From assembly GCA_023382535.1 (NCBI GenBank), contig JAHDWA010000070.1, positions 1-45,591 on the forward strand: a DNA stretch of 45,591 bases, written 5' to 3'. The notes under the pieces are model-generated. The model was given only the letters and a program-made list of their open reading frames with translations, did not search any database and was not told the DNA's origin. Shown one piece after another: positions 25,440 through 33,753 of the stretch (position 1 is the first letter of the stretch; each line of letters starts with the position of its first letter). The stretch is from Anaerolineae bacterium (GTDB lineage: Bacteria > Chloroflexota > Anaerolineae > 4572-78 > J111). A program made the translations under genes and the position numbers.

Positions 25440-28166
25440 ATGAGCCTGGGTAATCGCCTGCGTTTATGGACTCTCCTCATTATCGGCTTCATTGTTTATC
25501 TGCTGGTCCAATTTGGGGTGGGTTTTTATACAGACTATCTCTGGTTTCAACAGCTCAAGTTGGAGTCTGTCCTGCTGACCGGCCTGTGGGCGCGGGTTTG
25601 GGCGGGTTTGATCGTGGCCCTGCCGGTCATTGTTCTGTTCTGGATCAACATCTTTATTGCCCGCTGGCAGTCCATTCGCAACGTTCTCTTTTTTAGCGAC
25701 GAAACGCTGGTGGCCCAGCGGTTCATTATCTGGATCATCTGGCTGGCCGGGCTTGTATTGGGCTGGTTGGTGGCCGTGACGGCGGCGAGCGACTGGCTCT
25801 TGCTTTTGCGCTTCGTCAACCGGCAGGACTTCAACCTGGCCGACCCGATTTTTAATAGGGATGTCGGCTTTTATATGTTTAGTTTGCCGGTTTACCACTT
25901 TGCCCAGCGCTGGTTAATTGTGGCCCTGTTTTTATCGTTGTTTGGCGCGGCGGCTATCTATGCCATGGCCCAGCAGAATAACCTGGCCGAAGGGCGGGTT
26001 GTCGTTTTGCCGCACGTCCAGTTACATCTGTCCGTTATCGGGGTCTTTATCTTTTTGACCTTTGCCGCCGGCCATTGGCTTGACCTGTTCGAGCTGGTGT
26101 ACTCGACTCGCGGCGTGGCGTTTGGGGCCAGCTACACCGATATCAATGTTTCGATGCCGGCGCTGTGGGTTATGGTAGCGGTGGCCGTCATCGCGGCGGT
26201 TATGCTGCTGATCAATATTTTTTTGCGCCGTCCGGCTCTCAGTTTGCTGGCCATCTTCATTTGGATTGTCGCCGGTATTGTCGGCGGGGGCTTTATACCG
26301 GGGTTGATCCAGCGTTATGTGGTTGAACCCAACGAATTGGTCCGCGAAGCGCCTTACATCGAGAATAATATTCGTTTTACCAACCTGGCTTATGGCCTCA
26401 ATAAAATTCAAGAGCGAGATTTCACCCAAATTGAGCCGCTCACCCGCGAGGCGCTGACGGCCAATGAAGCGACCTTGAAAAATATCCGGCTGTGGGATTA
26501 CCGCCCGTTGCAGCAAACCTACCAGCAAATCCAGGCCATCCGGCTCTACTATCGCTTTTTGGATATTGATCTGGACCGCTATACCATTGACGACGAAATT
26601 CGCCAGGTGGCGCTGGCCGCCCGCGAGCTGGATGTAGACCAGTTGCAGGAGCCAACCTGGGTGACGCAGCGGTTACAATTTACCCACGGCTATGGGGTGG
26701 TGGTCAATCCGGTTAACGAAGTAGTCGGCGACGGCTTGCCGCAGTTGTGGGTTAAAGACCTGCCGCCGGAGTCGAGTGTGGGGCTGCAAATTGAACGCCC
26801 CGAAATTTACCACGGCGAGGGCACAGAAGATTACGTTTTTGTGCAAACCAAAGAACGTGAGTTTAACTACCCCAGCGGCGATCAAAATGTCTACACTAAT
26901 TATGAGGGGACCGGCGGAGTTGTGTTGGACAGCTACCTTAAACGTCTGGCTTTTGCGCTGCGGCTGGCCGATGTCAATATGCTGCTCAGCCAGGATTTCA
27001 CCCTTAACAGTCGGGTGATGCTCCACCGCAACATCACCGACCGGGCGCGCCAGATTGCCCCCTTCCTCCATTATGACCGTGATCCTTACCTCGTCATTGG
27101 CCAGGATGGTCGTCTTTATTGGCTGCTCGACGCCTATACCGCCTCTGATCGTTTCCCTTATTCCGAACCGATGGGCGACCTGAATTATATTCGTAATTCG
27201 ATCAAAGTGGTGATTGATGCCTATGATGGGACGCCGACCTTCTACGTGGTTGATCCTGACGATCCTCTCATAAAATCTTACACGGCTATTTTCCCCAGCC
27301 TCTTTACGCCTGTCAGCGCCATGCCCGACTGGCTGCGCGCCCACCTGCGCTATCCTGAGGATCTCTTCAGTATTCAGGCCAGGCTGTACCAGACTTACCA
27401 CATGCGGGATGTCAACGTTTTTTATAACAAAGAAGACCTGTGGCAGACGCCGATGGAGACCTTTGCCGGCAATACCCAGCCGGTCGAGCCTTACTATGTG
27501 GTTCTCCGCCTGCCCGGCGAAACCCAAAATGAATATGTGCTGACCCAGCCCTTTACGCCCAATAACAAAGATAATTTGATTGCCTGGCTGGCCGCCCGTT
27601 CCGATGGCGAAAATTACGGCCAACTGGTGGCCTACCGTTTTCCCAAACAAGAATTGGTTTATGGCCCGCTTCAAATCGAAGCTCGGATTGACCAGGACCC
27701 CGAAATTTCCGCCCAGATTACCCTCTGGAGTCAAAGCGGCTCCCAGGTCATCCGGGGCAACCTGCTGGTTTTGCCCATTGATAATTCGCTGCTCTATGTC
27801 GAGCCGCTTTACCTCCAGGCGCTCAACGGCCAGATCCCTGAACTCAGGCGGGTCATTGTCGTCGCCGGAGATCAGGTGGTGATGCGCGAAACGCTGGCCG
27901 CCGGCTTGCAGGCACTCTTTGCTGAGACTGGTCCGGCCCTCACCACAACGGAGCCTCCCCCCACCGCCGCAACTGAACCCACCGAGCCAACTCCCCCCGC
28001 CGTGTCCTCAAGCCAGGATATTAACCAATTGGCCGTTACTGCCTCCACTCATTACGAAGCCGCTCAAAAAGCTCTTCAAAACGGCGATTGGGCGACCTAT
28101 GGTGAAGAGCTGGAAAAGATGAAAGCAGCCTTAGATGCCCTGGTTCGATTAACCAGCCAGGAATGA
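25440..28166 (+). CDS. UPF0182 family membrane protein
   Basis: A 908-residue protein with about seven N-terminal membrane helices (to about residue 290) and a large extracytoplasmic domain. Seen hallmarks of UPF0182/COG1615: the YTDYLWFQQL opening, the PYIENNIRFT segment and the FYNKEDLW stretch. A Thr-Glu-Pro linker near 838-860 precedes a short helical tail. The family is widespread in actinobacteria and Chloroflexi and its function is not established. It sits between an EAD-like adaptor and a DUF3124 lipoprotein, probably in one operon. Confidence 0.9.
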   Translation: MSLGNRLRLWTLLIIGFIVYLLVQFGVGFYTDYLWFQQLKLESVLLTGLWARVWAGLIVALPVIVLFWINIFIARWQSIRNVLFFSDETLVAQRFIIWIIWLAGLVLGWLVAVTAASDWLLLLRFVNRQDFNLADPIFNRDVGFYMFSLPVYHFAQRWLIVALFLSLFGAAAIYAMAQQNNLAEGRVVVLPHVQLHLSVIGVFIFLTFAAGHWLDLFELVYSTRGVAFGASYTDINVSMPALWVMVAVAVIAAVMLLINIFLRRPALSLLAIFIWIVAGIVGGGFIPGLIQRYVVEPNELVREAPYIENNIRFTNLAYGLNKIQERDFTQIEPLTREALTANEATLKNIRLWDYRPLQQTYQQIQAIRLYYRFLDIDLDRYTIDDEIRQVALAARELDVDQLQEPTWVTQRLQFTHGYGVVVNPVNEVVGDGLPQLWVKDLPPESSVGLQIERPEIYHGEGTEDYVFVQTKEREFNYPSGDQNVYTNYEGTGGVVLDSYLKRLAFALRLADVNMLLSQDFTLNSRVMLHRNITDRARQIAPFLHYDRDPYLVIGQDGRLYWLLDAYTASDRFPYSEPMGDLNYIRNSIKVVIDAYDGTPTFYVVDPDDPLIKSYTAIFPSLFTPVSAMPDWLRAHLRYPEDLFSIQARLYQTYHMRDVNVFYNKEDLWQTPMETFAGNTQPVEPYYVVLRLPGETQNEYVLTQPFTPNNKDNLIAWLAARSDGENYGQLVAYRFPKQELVYGPLQIEARIDQDPEISAQITLWSQSGSQVIRGNLLVLPIDNSLLYVEPLYLQALNGQIPELRRVIVVAGDQVVMRETLAAGLQALFAETGPALTTTEPPPTAATEPTEPTPPAVSSSQDINQLAVTASTHYEAAQKALQNGDWATYGEELEKMKAALDALVRLTSQE

Positions 28167-28221
28167 AGGCTTGCCCGGCGGATTTCATTTCATAACTCAC
28201 CAGTTCAATAAGGAGAGTAGT

Positions 28222-28764
28222 GTGTTAAAACTTTGTCATTTCGGCTGGTTGCCCGTGGTCCTTACCCTCACCCTGCTCCTGGGCTGCACCTCCCTCACGG
28301 CTGAAAAAACACCGCTTCCGCCGGATAAAATCGAAACTATTCAAATTGAGGATTTGGATATTGCCGTTGGCCAGACGATTTATGTGCCGGCCTACTCAGA
28401 GATATATTACGCCTCCAACAGGACTTTAAATTTGGCCGTCACGCTAAGTGTGCATAATACCGACTTAAATCATTCGATTGTATTGACTTCCGTACGTTAC
28501 TACGATGGCCAGGGGCAATTGGTCAGGGAGTTCCTGTCACAGCCAGAACAACTTGGCCCCCTGGTCGCCACCAATTTTTTTATAGAAGAACTGGACACGA
28601 GCGGTGGCTTGGGGGCGAACTTTATTGTGGAGTGGGTCGCCGAGCAGCCAGTCTATGAGCCGGTGGTCGAGGCAGTGATGATCGGCACGATTAGTTCGCT
28701 GAGTTTTTCATTTGTCAGCCCAGGCAGGGTCATTACTCAAACCGAATCAAGCGCAGTTCAATAA
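28222..28764 (+). CDS. DUF3124-like lipoprotein
   Basis: A 180-residue exported protein. With the GTG start at 28222 (AAGGAG six bases upstream) it has a signal peptide ending in the lipobox LLGC, so it is a lipoprotein. The mature part has IYVPAYSEIYY and LAVTLSVHNTDLNHSI, the pattern of DUF3124 proteins, and looks like a single beta-sandwich. Function unknown. It follows UPF0182 by 55 bases and may be part of the same transcript. Confidence 0.72.
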   Translation: MLKLCHFGWLPVVLTLTLLLGCTSLTAEKTPLPPDKIETIQIEDLDIAVGQTIYVPAYSEIYYASNRTLNLAVTLSVHNTDLNHSIVLTSVRYYDGQGQLVREFLSQPEQLGPLVATNFFIEELDTSGGLGANFIVEWVAEQPVYEPVVEAVMIGTISSLSFSFVSPGRVITQTESSAVQ

Positions 28765-28848
28765 GGTTTATCTTTTGTCAATCGTGCATCCGTCAGATCA
28801 GTGCAGCCCAGGTTAATACGTCTAATACAGTGAGCAAAGGACCAGGCA

Positions 28849-30867
28849 ATGCATCATGAGCTTCCGTTACTGATTAATATCGCCGCGGCGCTCGTTGCAG
28901 CATTTATCGGCGGCCTGCTGGCCCGCCGGGTTGGGCTGCCGACAATTGTTGGCTACCTGCTGGCAGGCGTCGCTATTGGACCTTTCACACCGGGCTTTGT
29001 CGGTGATACTGAAACTATCAGCCAACTGGCCGAACTGGGCGTAATTTTTTTGATGTTTGGCGTCGGCCTGCATTTCTCGTTCCACGATCTATGGAGGGTT
29101 CGTGATGCCGCCATTCCCGGGGCAATCATGCAGACGCTCATTTCGACTGCGTTGGGGTTTGGTCTAACCCAACTGTGGGGCTGGTCAATTCCTGCCGGAT
29201 TGGTCCTGGGGCTGGCTATTTCTATTGCCAGTACGGTTGTTTTGTTGCGTGGGCTGATGGATAATGGATTGTTTAACACCACGCATGGGCAGGTCGCCGT
29301 TGGCTGGCTGGTGTTTGAAGATCTGGCTACTGTTGTCATTCTGGTATTGATGCCGGCCTTTTTTGCGACCGGGGGTGGTAATGTTTGGGTAACGGCCGGC
29401 AGCGCTGTTCTCAGTGCGGCAGTCTTTGTCGGGTTAATGCTGTTCGCCGGTTCACGTTTGGCCCCGTGGCTGCTCACCCAGATTGCCCGCACCCGTTCGC
29501 GGGAGCTGTTCATCCTGACCGTCGTGACCATTGCCCTGGGCACGGCAGTCGGCTCGGCTGAACTGTTTGGCGTGTCGCTGGCGTTGGGAGCGTTTTTGGC
29601 CGGGATGGTCCTGAGCGAATCCTCGGTCAGTCACCAGGTTGGCGCGGAAGTATTGCCTTTCCGCGAGACCTTTGCCGTACTGTTTTTTGTCTCAGTTGGC
29701 ATGTTGGTCAATCTCAATTATTTGATTGCCAACGCCGGGCAGGTGCTGGCGCTAACGACGCTTATCGTCCTCGGTAAGTTTGTCCTTACTGTGGCCCTCG
29801 GCGTCCTGTTCCCCCGCCCGGCCCGAACAGCCCTGGTGGTGGCCGCCGGCCTCAGCCAAATCGGCGAGTTTTCATTCATCGTCGGCCAGGCGGGTGTTTC
29901 GCTTGATATTTTGACGCAAGAGCAATATTCACTCATCCTGGCCGGCGCGCTTTTATCCATTATGGTCAACCCGTTGATGTTTCGGGCAATCTCCCCCGTC
30001 GAAGCGTTCCTGCAGCGGTTTCCATCTTTGTGGCGCCTGCTTGACCGGCATGGCCCCACGCCACAGTCTCCTGCCGAGAAGCTGGCCGATCACATTGTGG
30101 TCGTTGGCTATGGTCGGGTCGGCGAGCACATTGTCACCGTGCTGGGACACCTGGGCGTGCCGCGCCTCATCGTCGAGTTGGATGCCGGACGTTTGGCCGA
30201 GTTTGAGCAGCAGGGGGTTCCGACACTGTTTGGAGATGCAGCCAATTCTGAAGTGCTGACCCACGCCGGCCTGGAACGGGCGCGCGCGCTGGTGGTAACA
30301 GTGCCAAATGAAGCAGCCGCGGAGATCATCGTGGCTTCGGCCCACGAGATAGCTCCGCAGTTGCCCATCATCGCTCGCGCAGCTACCCGCTCGGGCGTGG
30401 CGCGGCTGGCCATGCTGGGCGCGCAAGATGTAATCCATCCAGAATTGGAGGGTGGATTGGAGGTGCTGCGCCACACCCTGCTGGCGCTGGGGTACCCGCT
30501 GTTAGAAGTGCAGCAGTACGCCGACGCGGTCCGCCGCGACCAGTACGATTTAGCTGTTTCGACCCATGAGGAACATCGCCTGCTCGACCAGTTGCTGCAC
30601 ACGGTGCGGGGAATGGAGCTGGCCTGGGTCTCACTCAACGGCGCCAGCCCTTTGGTGGGCAAGACGTTGGCCGAGGCCAACATCCGCGTCCTGACCGGCG
30701 CGTCGGTGATCGCTATTTTGCGCGACCAGCAGGTGATTGCCAATCCCAAGTCCGCTACGGCTCTCCAGGCCGGTGATGTAGTCGGACTGATTGGCGAGGC
30801 GGCACAGATTGGGGAAGTTCGCCAACTGCTGGCGCCTGAACCGGTGCGGGAACCGCAGCTTGAGTAA
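28849..30867 (+). CDS. Kef/YbaL-type CPA2 monovalent cation:proton antiporter
   Basis: A 672-residue protein. About 12 N-terminal membrane helices form the CPA2 exchanger core (VGLPTIVGYLLAGVAIGPFT, LGVIFLMFGVGLHF, LFFVSVGMLV). A TrkA-N Rossmann domain (about 415-535, starting HIVVVGYGRVGEH) and a TrkA-C domain (to about 665) follow. This order is that of YbaL/KefB proteins, which exchange K+ or Na+ for protons under nucleotide control. The start is ATG at 28849; no strong ribosome binding site is seen. It is convergent with the double-kinase gene, and no clear terminator lies in the 146-base gap. Confidence 0.92.
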   Translation: MHHELPLLINIAAALVAAFIGGLLARRVGLPTIVGYLLAGVAIGPFTPGFVGDTETISQLAELGVIFLMFGVGLHFSFHDLWRVRDAAIPGAIMQTLISTALGFGLTQLWGWSIPAGLVLGLAISIASTVVLLRGLMDNGLFNTTHGQVAVGWLVFEDLATVVILVLMPAFFATGGGNVWVTAGSAVLSAAVFVGLMLFAGSRLAPWLLTQIARTRSRELFILTVVTIALGTAVGSAELFGVSLALGAFLAGMVLSESSVSHQVGAEVLPFRETFAVLFFVSVGMLVNLNYLIANAGQVLALTTLIVLGKFVLTVALGVLFPRPARTALVVAAGLSQIGEFSFIVGQAGVSLDILTQEQYSLILAGALLSIMVNPLMFRAISPVEAFLQRFPSLWRLLDRHGPTPQSPAEKLADHIVVVGYGRVGEHIVTVLGHLGVPRLIVELDAGRLAEFEQQGVPTLFGDAANSEVLTHAGLERARALVVTVPNEAAAEIIVASAHEIAPQLPIIARAATRSGVARLAMLGAQDVIHPELEGGLEVLRHTLLALGYPLLEVQQYADAVRRDQYDLAVSTHEEHRLLDQLLHTVRGMELAWVSLNGASPLVGKTLAEANIRVLTGASVIAILRDQQVIANPKSATALQAGDVVGLIGEAAQIGEVRQLLAPEPVREPQLE

Positions 30868-31013
30868 ATCGTAGCGTGTCTTCTTTGTGCCTTTTGGTGC
30901 GGACAAGCTGCTGCCCAACTGCCTGCGGCAAGCTGGGCTACGGTATCCATAATTTCTGCTGCGGGCATCCGGCGGCGATAAAATAATGTGCCTCATTCAG
31001 CACCTTGGCCGGC

Positions 31014-33752
31014 TTACGTCTGCCCAAACCGCCGCCGGTACTCTCCTGCCACTGGCTCCCCGGCTGCGGCCATCAATTGTCCTACCGAAGGATGACCAAT
31101 CACTGCCGTCACGGCCTCGGCCAGTGGGGGGATGTTTTTGCCGAACCAACTCTTGACATAGGCCAGGGTATCCAGATCGGGCAGGCTGGCGGTCAGGGCT
31201 TCGCTTAACTCGTCCAGGCGTTCCAGGGCAGCGGTTTTCTTGTCGGCGGGGGCTGCGGCGGCCACTTGTGTTTTCAGTTGGCGAAGCTGTTCACGCACTA
31301 CGGTCTGGTGGCTCTCGATCTGCGGGCGTGGGGTCTCGCCCGGGACCGGACCGGCATCGCCCACGCTCAGCGAGATCTCCCCGCCGGTGATCGTCCCAAT
31401 CTGCACCACATTTCGCGCACCGGGGGCTAACTGGCCTGTGTTGGAGAAGGTGACCAGACCGCCCGCCCCCTTCGTCAGTTCGTTTAGCCATGAATTCCCA
31501 GCCGGATCAGGAGCAGGCAGTTTGACCTCTATTTCGGGCGCTGCCCGGTGAATGTTTAACGGTGAACGTTCAATGTTAGGGGGGGCTTCGGGCGTGGCCA
31601 GGGCCTGCTGCAGGGCCTCGGCCATTTCGGCGGCGGTCTGGTAGCGGCCGGCGGGGGCTTTGCTCATCGCCTTGAGGATAACTTGCTCCACGGCCTGGGG
31701 CAGGCCAGGGTTGACGCTGGTCGGCAGCGGCCACGACTCATTGACCAGTTTCAGCACAATGGCAATCGGGTGGTCTCCCTCAAAGGGAACCTGCCCGGTC
31801 GCCAGCTCGTACAGAATCACGCCCAGGGAGTAAATATCACTGCGCTTGTCTACTGTTTCCCCCTGGGCCTGCTCCGGCGACATATAGGCCGGCGTGCCGA
31901 TGACCGCATTCTTGCTGGTCAGGCTGGGCCTGCTCATAATCCGGGCAATGCCAAAATCGGTCAACACCACCCGCCGCCGGGGGGTGAACATGATGTTGCT
32001 CGGTTTCAAATCCCGGTGAATGACCTCCCGCTCGTGGGCATAATCAATGGCGCTGGCTAATGCCTGAAATATGACCGCCATTTCGGTTAGCGGCATGAGC
32101 ATCTGCCGTTCCTTATAGGTTTTTAGCTCCACCTCCAGCGTCGGACCGTCCACAAGTTCCATGACCATGTAATACAGGTCATCCTCGCGGGCAAAATCAA
32201 AGACTTGCACAATGTGGGGATGGTGCAGCCCGGCCACGGCCATCGCCTCGCTCTCAAACCGCTCGATGAACTCTTCGTCTTCGGCTAAATGGCTGTGGAT
32301 AACTTTAATGGCTACGTAGCGGGCCAGGCTGGCTTGATAGGCTTTGTAAACATCGGCCATGCCCCCCTGGCCCAGCCGCTTAACCAGGCGATATTTGCCC
32401 AGGTCGTGCCCCACCAGGTCCCGCCGGGCCGCCGTGATAACTTCGTAATAGGGCTGATGTTTTTCATAGAGGGTGCGGTTGTTCTCCCGGGCCAGCGCCA
32501 GGAGATCGTCAAGCTGCAAGGTTTGCTCGGCATACTCGAGGAGGCGGTCAATAATTTCGGCCTTACCCTGGCTGCGGGCCAGTTGGTGATGGACCGGCTT
32601 GAATTCCGGCAGATCAAAATAAATCTGGCGCAGCTCTTCCTCGGTCAGGGCGACCGTCAATTCGGTCAATAAAGCGCGGATGTTCTTGAGAATATAGCGG
32701 GTGGTGATGACCTGCCCCTTTTTTGCCTGGGGGTGAACTGACGGGTCCTGCTCAGCCGCTTGGGACGACTGCGGGTTGGAGTCGCCGGGTGCCGGCTGGA
32801 CAGCCTCGTCGTTCCTTTTAACTTGAGGTTCAACTCTCATAATTGCTTGCTCCGGAGATACTTTCAGTTTTTCTGAGGCCTGGGAGGTTTTCAAAACCTC
32901 CCAGGCCTTGACCGTCAAAGCCTGGTCGAGGGCGTCGGCCAGGGCTGCACCGTTAGGATAGCGGCCGGCCGGTTCTTTGGCTAACGCCTTGAGGATGACC
33001 GCTTCAAGATCCGGGCTGAGGTCTGGTTTGACCTGGCGCGGCGGCGGCGGCGGCTCGGTCAGATGAAGCATGGCCACATCATAAGGATGGTCTGCCTCGA
33101 AGGGCAGGCTGCCGGTGAAGATCTCGTACAAGACTACACCCAGGCTGTAGAGGTCACTTTGCGGCACCGCACCGGCGGATGACATGACCTGCTCCGGGGC
33201 GATATAGTGCGGCGTGCCGAATATCTCCCCACGGGTCTGGTAGTCGAGCAGAGCCAGGCCGAAATCGGTTAAAACGGGCTGGCCGTGTGAGTTGAGCATA
33301 ATATTCGAGGGTTTGACATCACGATGGATAACTCCCTGGCTGTGGGCATAATCCAGGGCCAGGCAGATGGGCCGGACGATCTGCCTTGCTTCAGCCGGGG
33401 ACATAAGTTGATGATCCTGGCGATAAGAGGCCAGCACAGCTTCTAAACTGGCGCCTTCGATATACTCCATAGCGATGTAAAGCAGCCCATTTGCCTCGCC
33501 GTAGCGATATACCCCGACGATGTGGGCATGATTCAATTGAGCCACCGCCTGGGCTTCGCGCTCAAAGCGGGCCATATAATCGGGGTCGTCGCGGAAGGGC
33601 GCATCAATCACTTTCACAGCCGCCCATCGCTTGAGGCGCACATCAAAACTGCGATAGACCCGAGCCATGCCCCCTCGCCCCAGCAGAGCTTCCAGGCGAT
33701 ATTCGTCTAACTGTTGGTAGAGTAAATTATCTTCTACAACTGGGTCGGTCAT
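31014..33752 (-). CDS. double Ser/Thr kinase with central EAD-like domain and C-terminal VQIG motif
   Basis: A 912-residue soluble protein. Kinase 1 (about 18-280): GRGGMARV (25-32), K47, HRD (143-145), DFG (163-165). Linker 281-350. EAD-like domain 351-436. Kinase 2 (about 454-718): GQGGMADV (461-468), K483, HRD (579-581), DFG (599-601). Both kinases look active. Residues 766-797 carry an N-T-G-Q-L and N-V-V-Q-I-G-T-I motif shared with the STAND protein of the operon. A helical C-terminus ends the chain. No transmembrane helix. The ATG at 33752 lies one base after the upstream stop; GTG at 33764 would overlap it. Ten linker residues (283-292) are coded by a perfect DNA palindrome. It is the last gene of the operon. 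Confidence 0.9.
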   Translation of the reverse strand: MTDPVVEDNLLYQQLDEYRLEALLGRGGMARVYRSFDVRLKRWAAVKVIDAPFRDDPDYMARFEREAQAVAQLNHAHIVGVYRYGEANGLLYIAMEYIEGASLEAVLASYRQDHQLMSPAEARQIVRPICLALDYAHSQGVIHRDVKPSNIMLNSHGQPVLTDFGLALLDYQTRGEIFGTPHYIAPEQVMSSAGAVPQSDLYSLGVVLYEIFTGSLPFEADHPYDVAMLHLTEPPPPPRQVKPDLSPDLEAVILKALAKEPAGRYPNGAALADALDQALTVKAWEVLKTSQASEKLKVSPEQAIMRVEPQVKRNDEAVQPAPGDSNPQSSQAAEQDPSVHPQAKKGQVITTRYILKNIRALLTELTVALTEEELRQIYFDLPEFKPVHHQLARSQGKAEIIDRLLEYAEQTLQLDDLLALARENNRTLYEKHQPYYEVITAARRDLVGHDLGKYRLVKRLGQGGMADVYKAYQASLARYVAIKVIHSHLAEDEEFIERFESEAMAVAGLHHPHIVQVFDFAREDDLYYMVMELVDGPTLEVELKTYKERQMLMPLTEMAVIFQALASAIDYAHEREVIHRDLKPSNIMFTPRRRVVLTDFGIARIMSRPSLTSKNAVIGTPAYMSPEQAQGETVDKRSDIYSLGVILYELATGQVPFEGDHPIAIVLKLVNESWPLPTSVNPGLPQAVEQVILKAMSKAPAGRYQTAAEMAEALQQALATPEAPPNIERSPLNIHRAAPEIEVKLPAPDPAGNSWLNELTKGAGGLVTFSNTGQLAPGARNVVQIGTITGGEISLSVGDAGPVPGETPRPQIESHQTVVREQLRQLKTQVAAAAPADKKTAALERLDELSEALTASLPDLDTLAYVKSWFGKNIPPLAEAVTAVIGHPSVGQLMAAAGEPVAGEYRRRFGQT
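31549..31572. repeat. imperfect inverted repeat inside the double-kinase gene
   Basis: TGAATGTT (31549-31556) and AACGTTCA (31565-31572) form 8-bp arms with one mismatch. The words resemble the atpH-atpA hairpin. It codes for part of the linker after kinase 2 (residues about 727-735). Confidence 0.4.
32877..32907. repeat. perfect 31-bp palindrome inside the double-kinase gene
   Basis: GGCCTGGGAGGTTTT (32877-32891) and its exact complement (32893-32907) flank a single C. The palindrome is read in frame and gives AWEVLKTSQA (residues 283-292), immediately after kinase 1. Its architecture equals that of the atpD-atpC palindrome, suggesting a palindromic element inserted into a tolerant linker. 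Confidence 0.9.
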
Positions 33753-33753
33753 A

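Noticed and set aside
26673..27734. A 353-codon frame antisense to the UPF0182 gene.
   Set aside because: A shadow of GC-rich codons in a well-recognised gene; no domain seen.
30868..31013. Partly complementary GC-rich words between the antiporter and the kinase gene as a terminator.
   Set aside because: No stable stem followed by a T-run could be traced on either strand.
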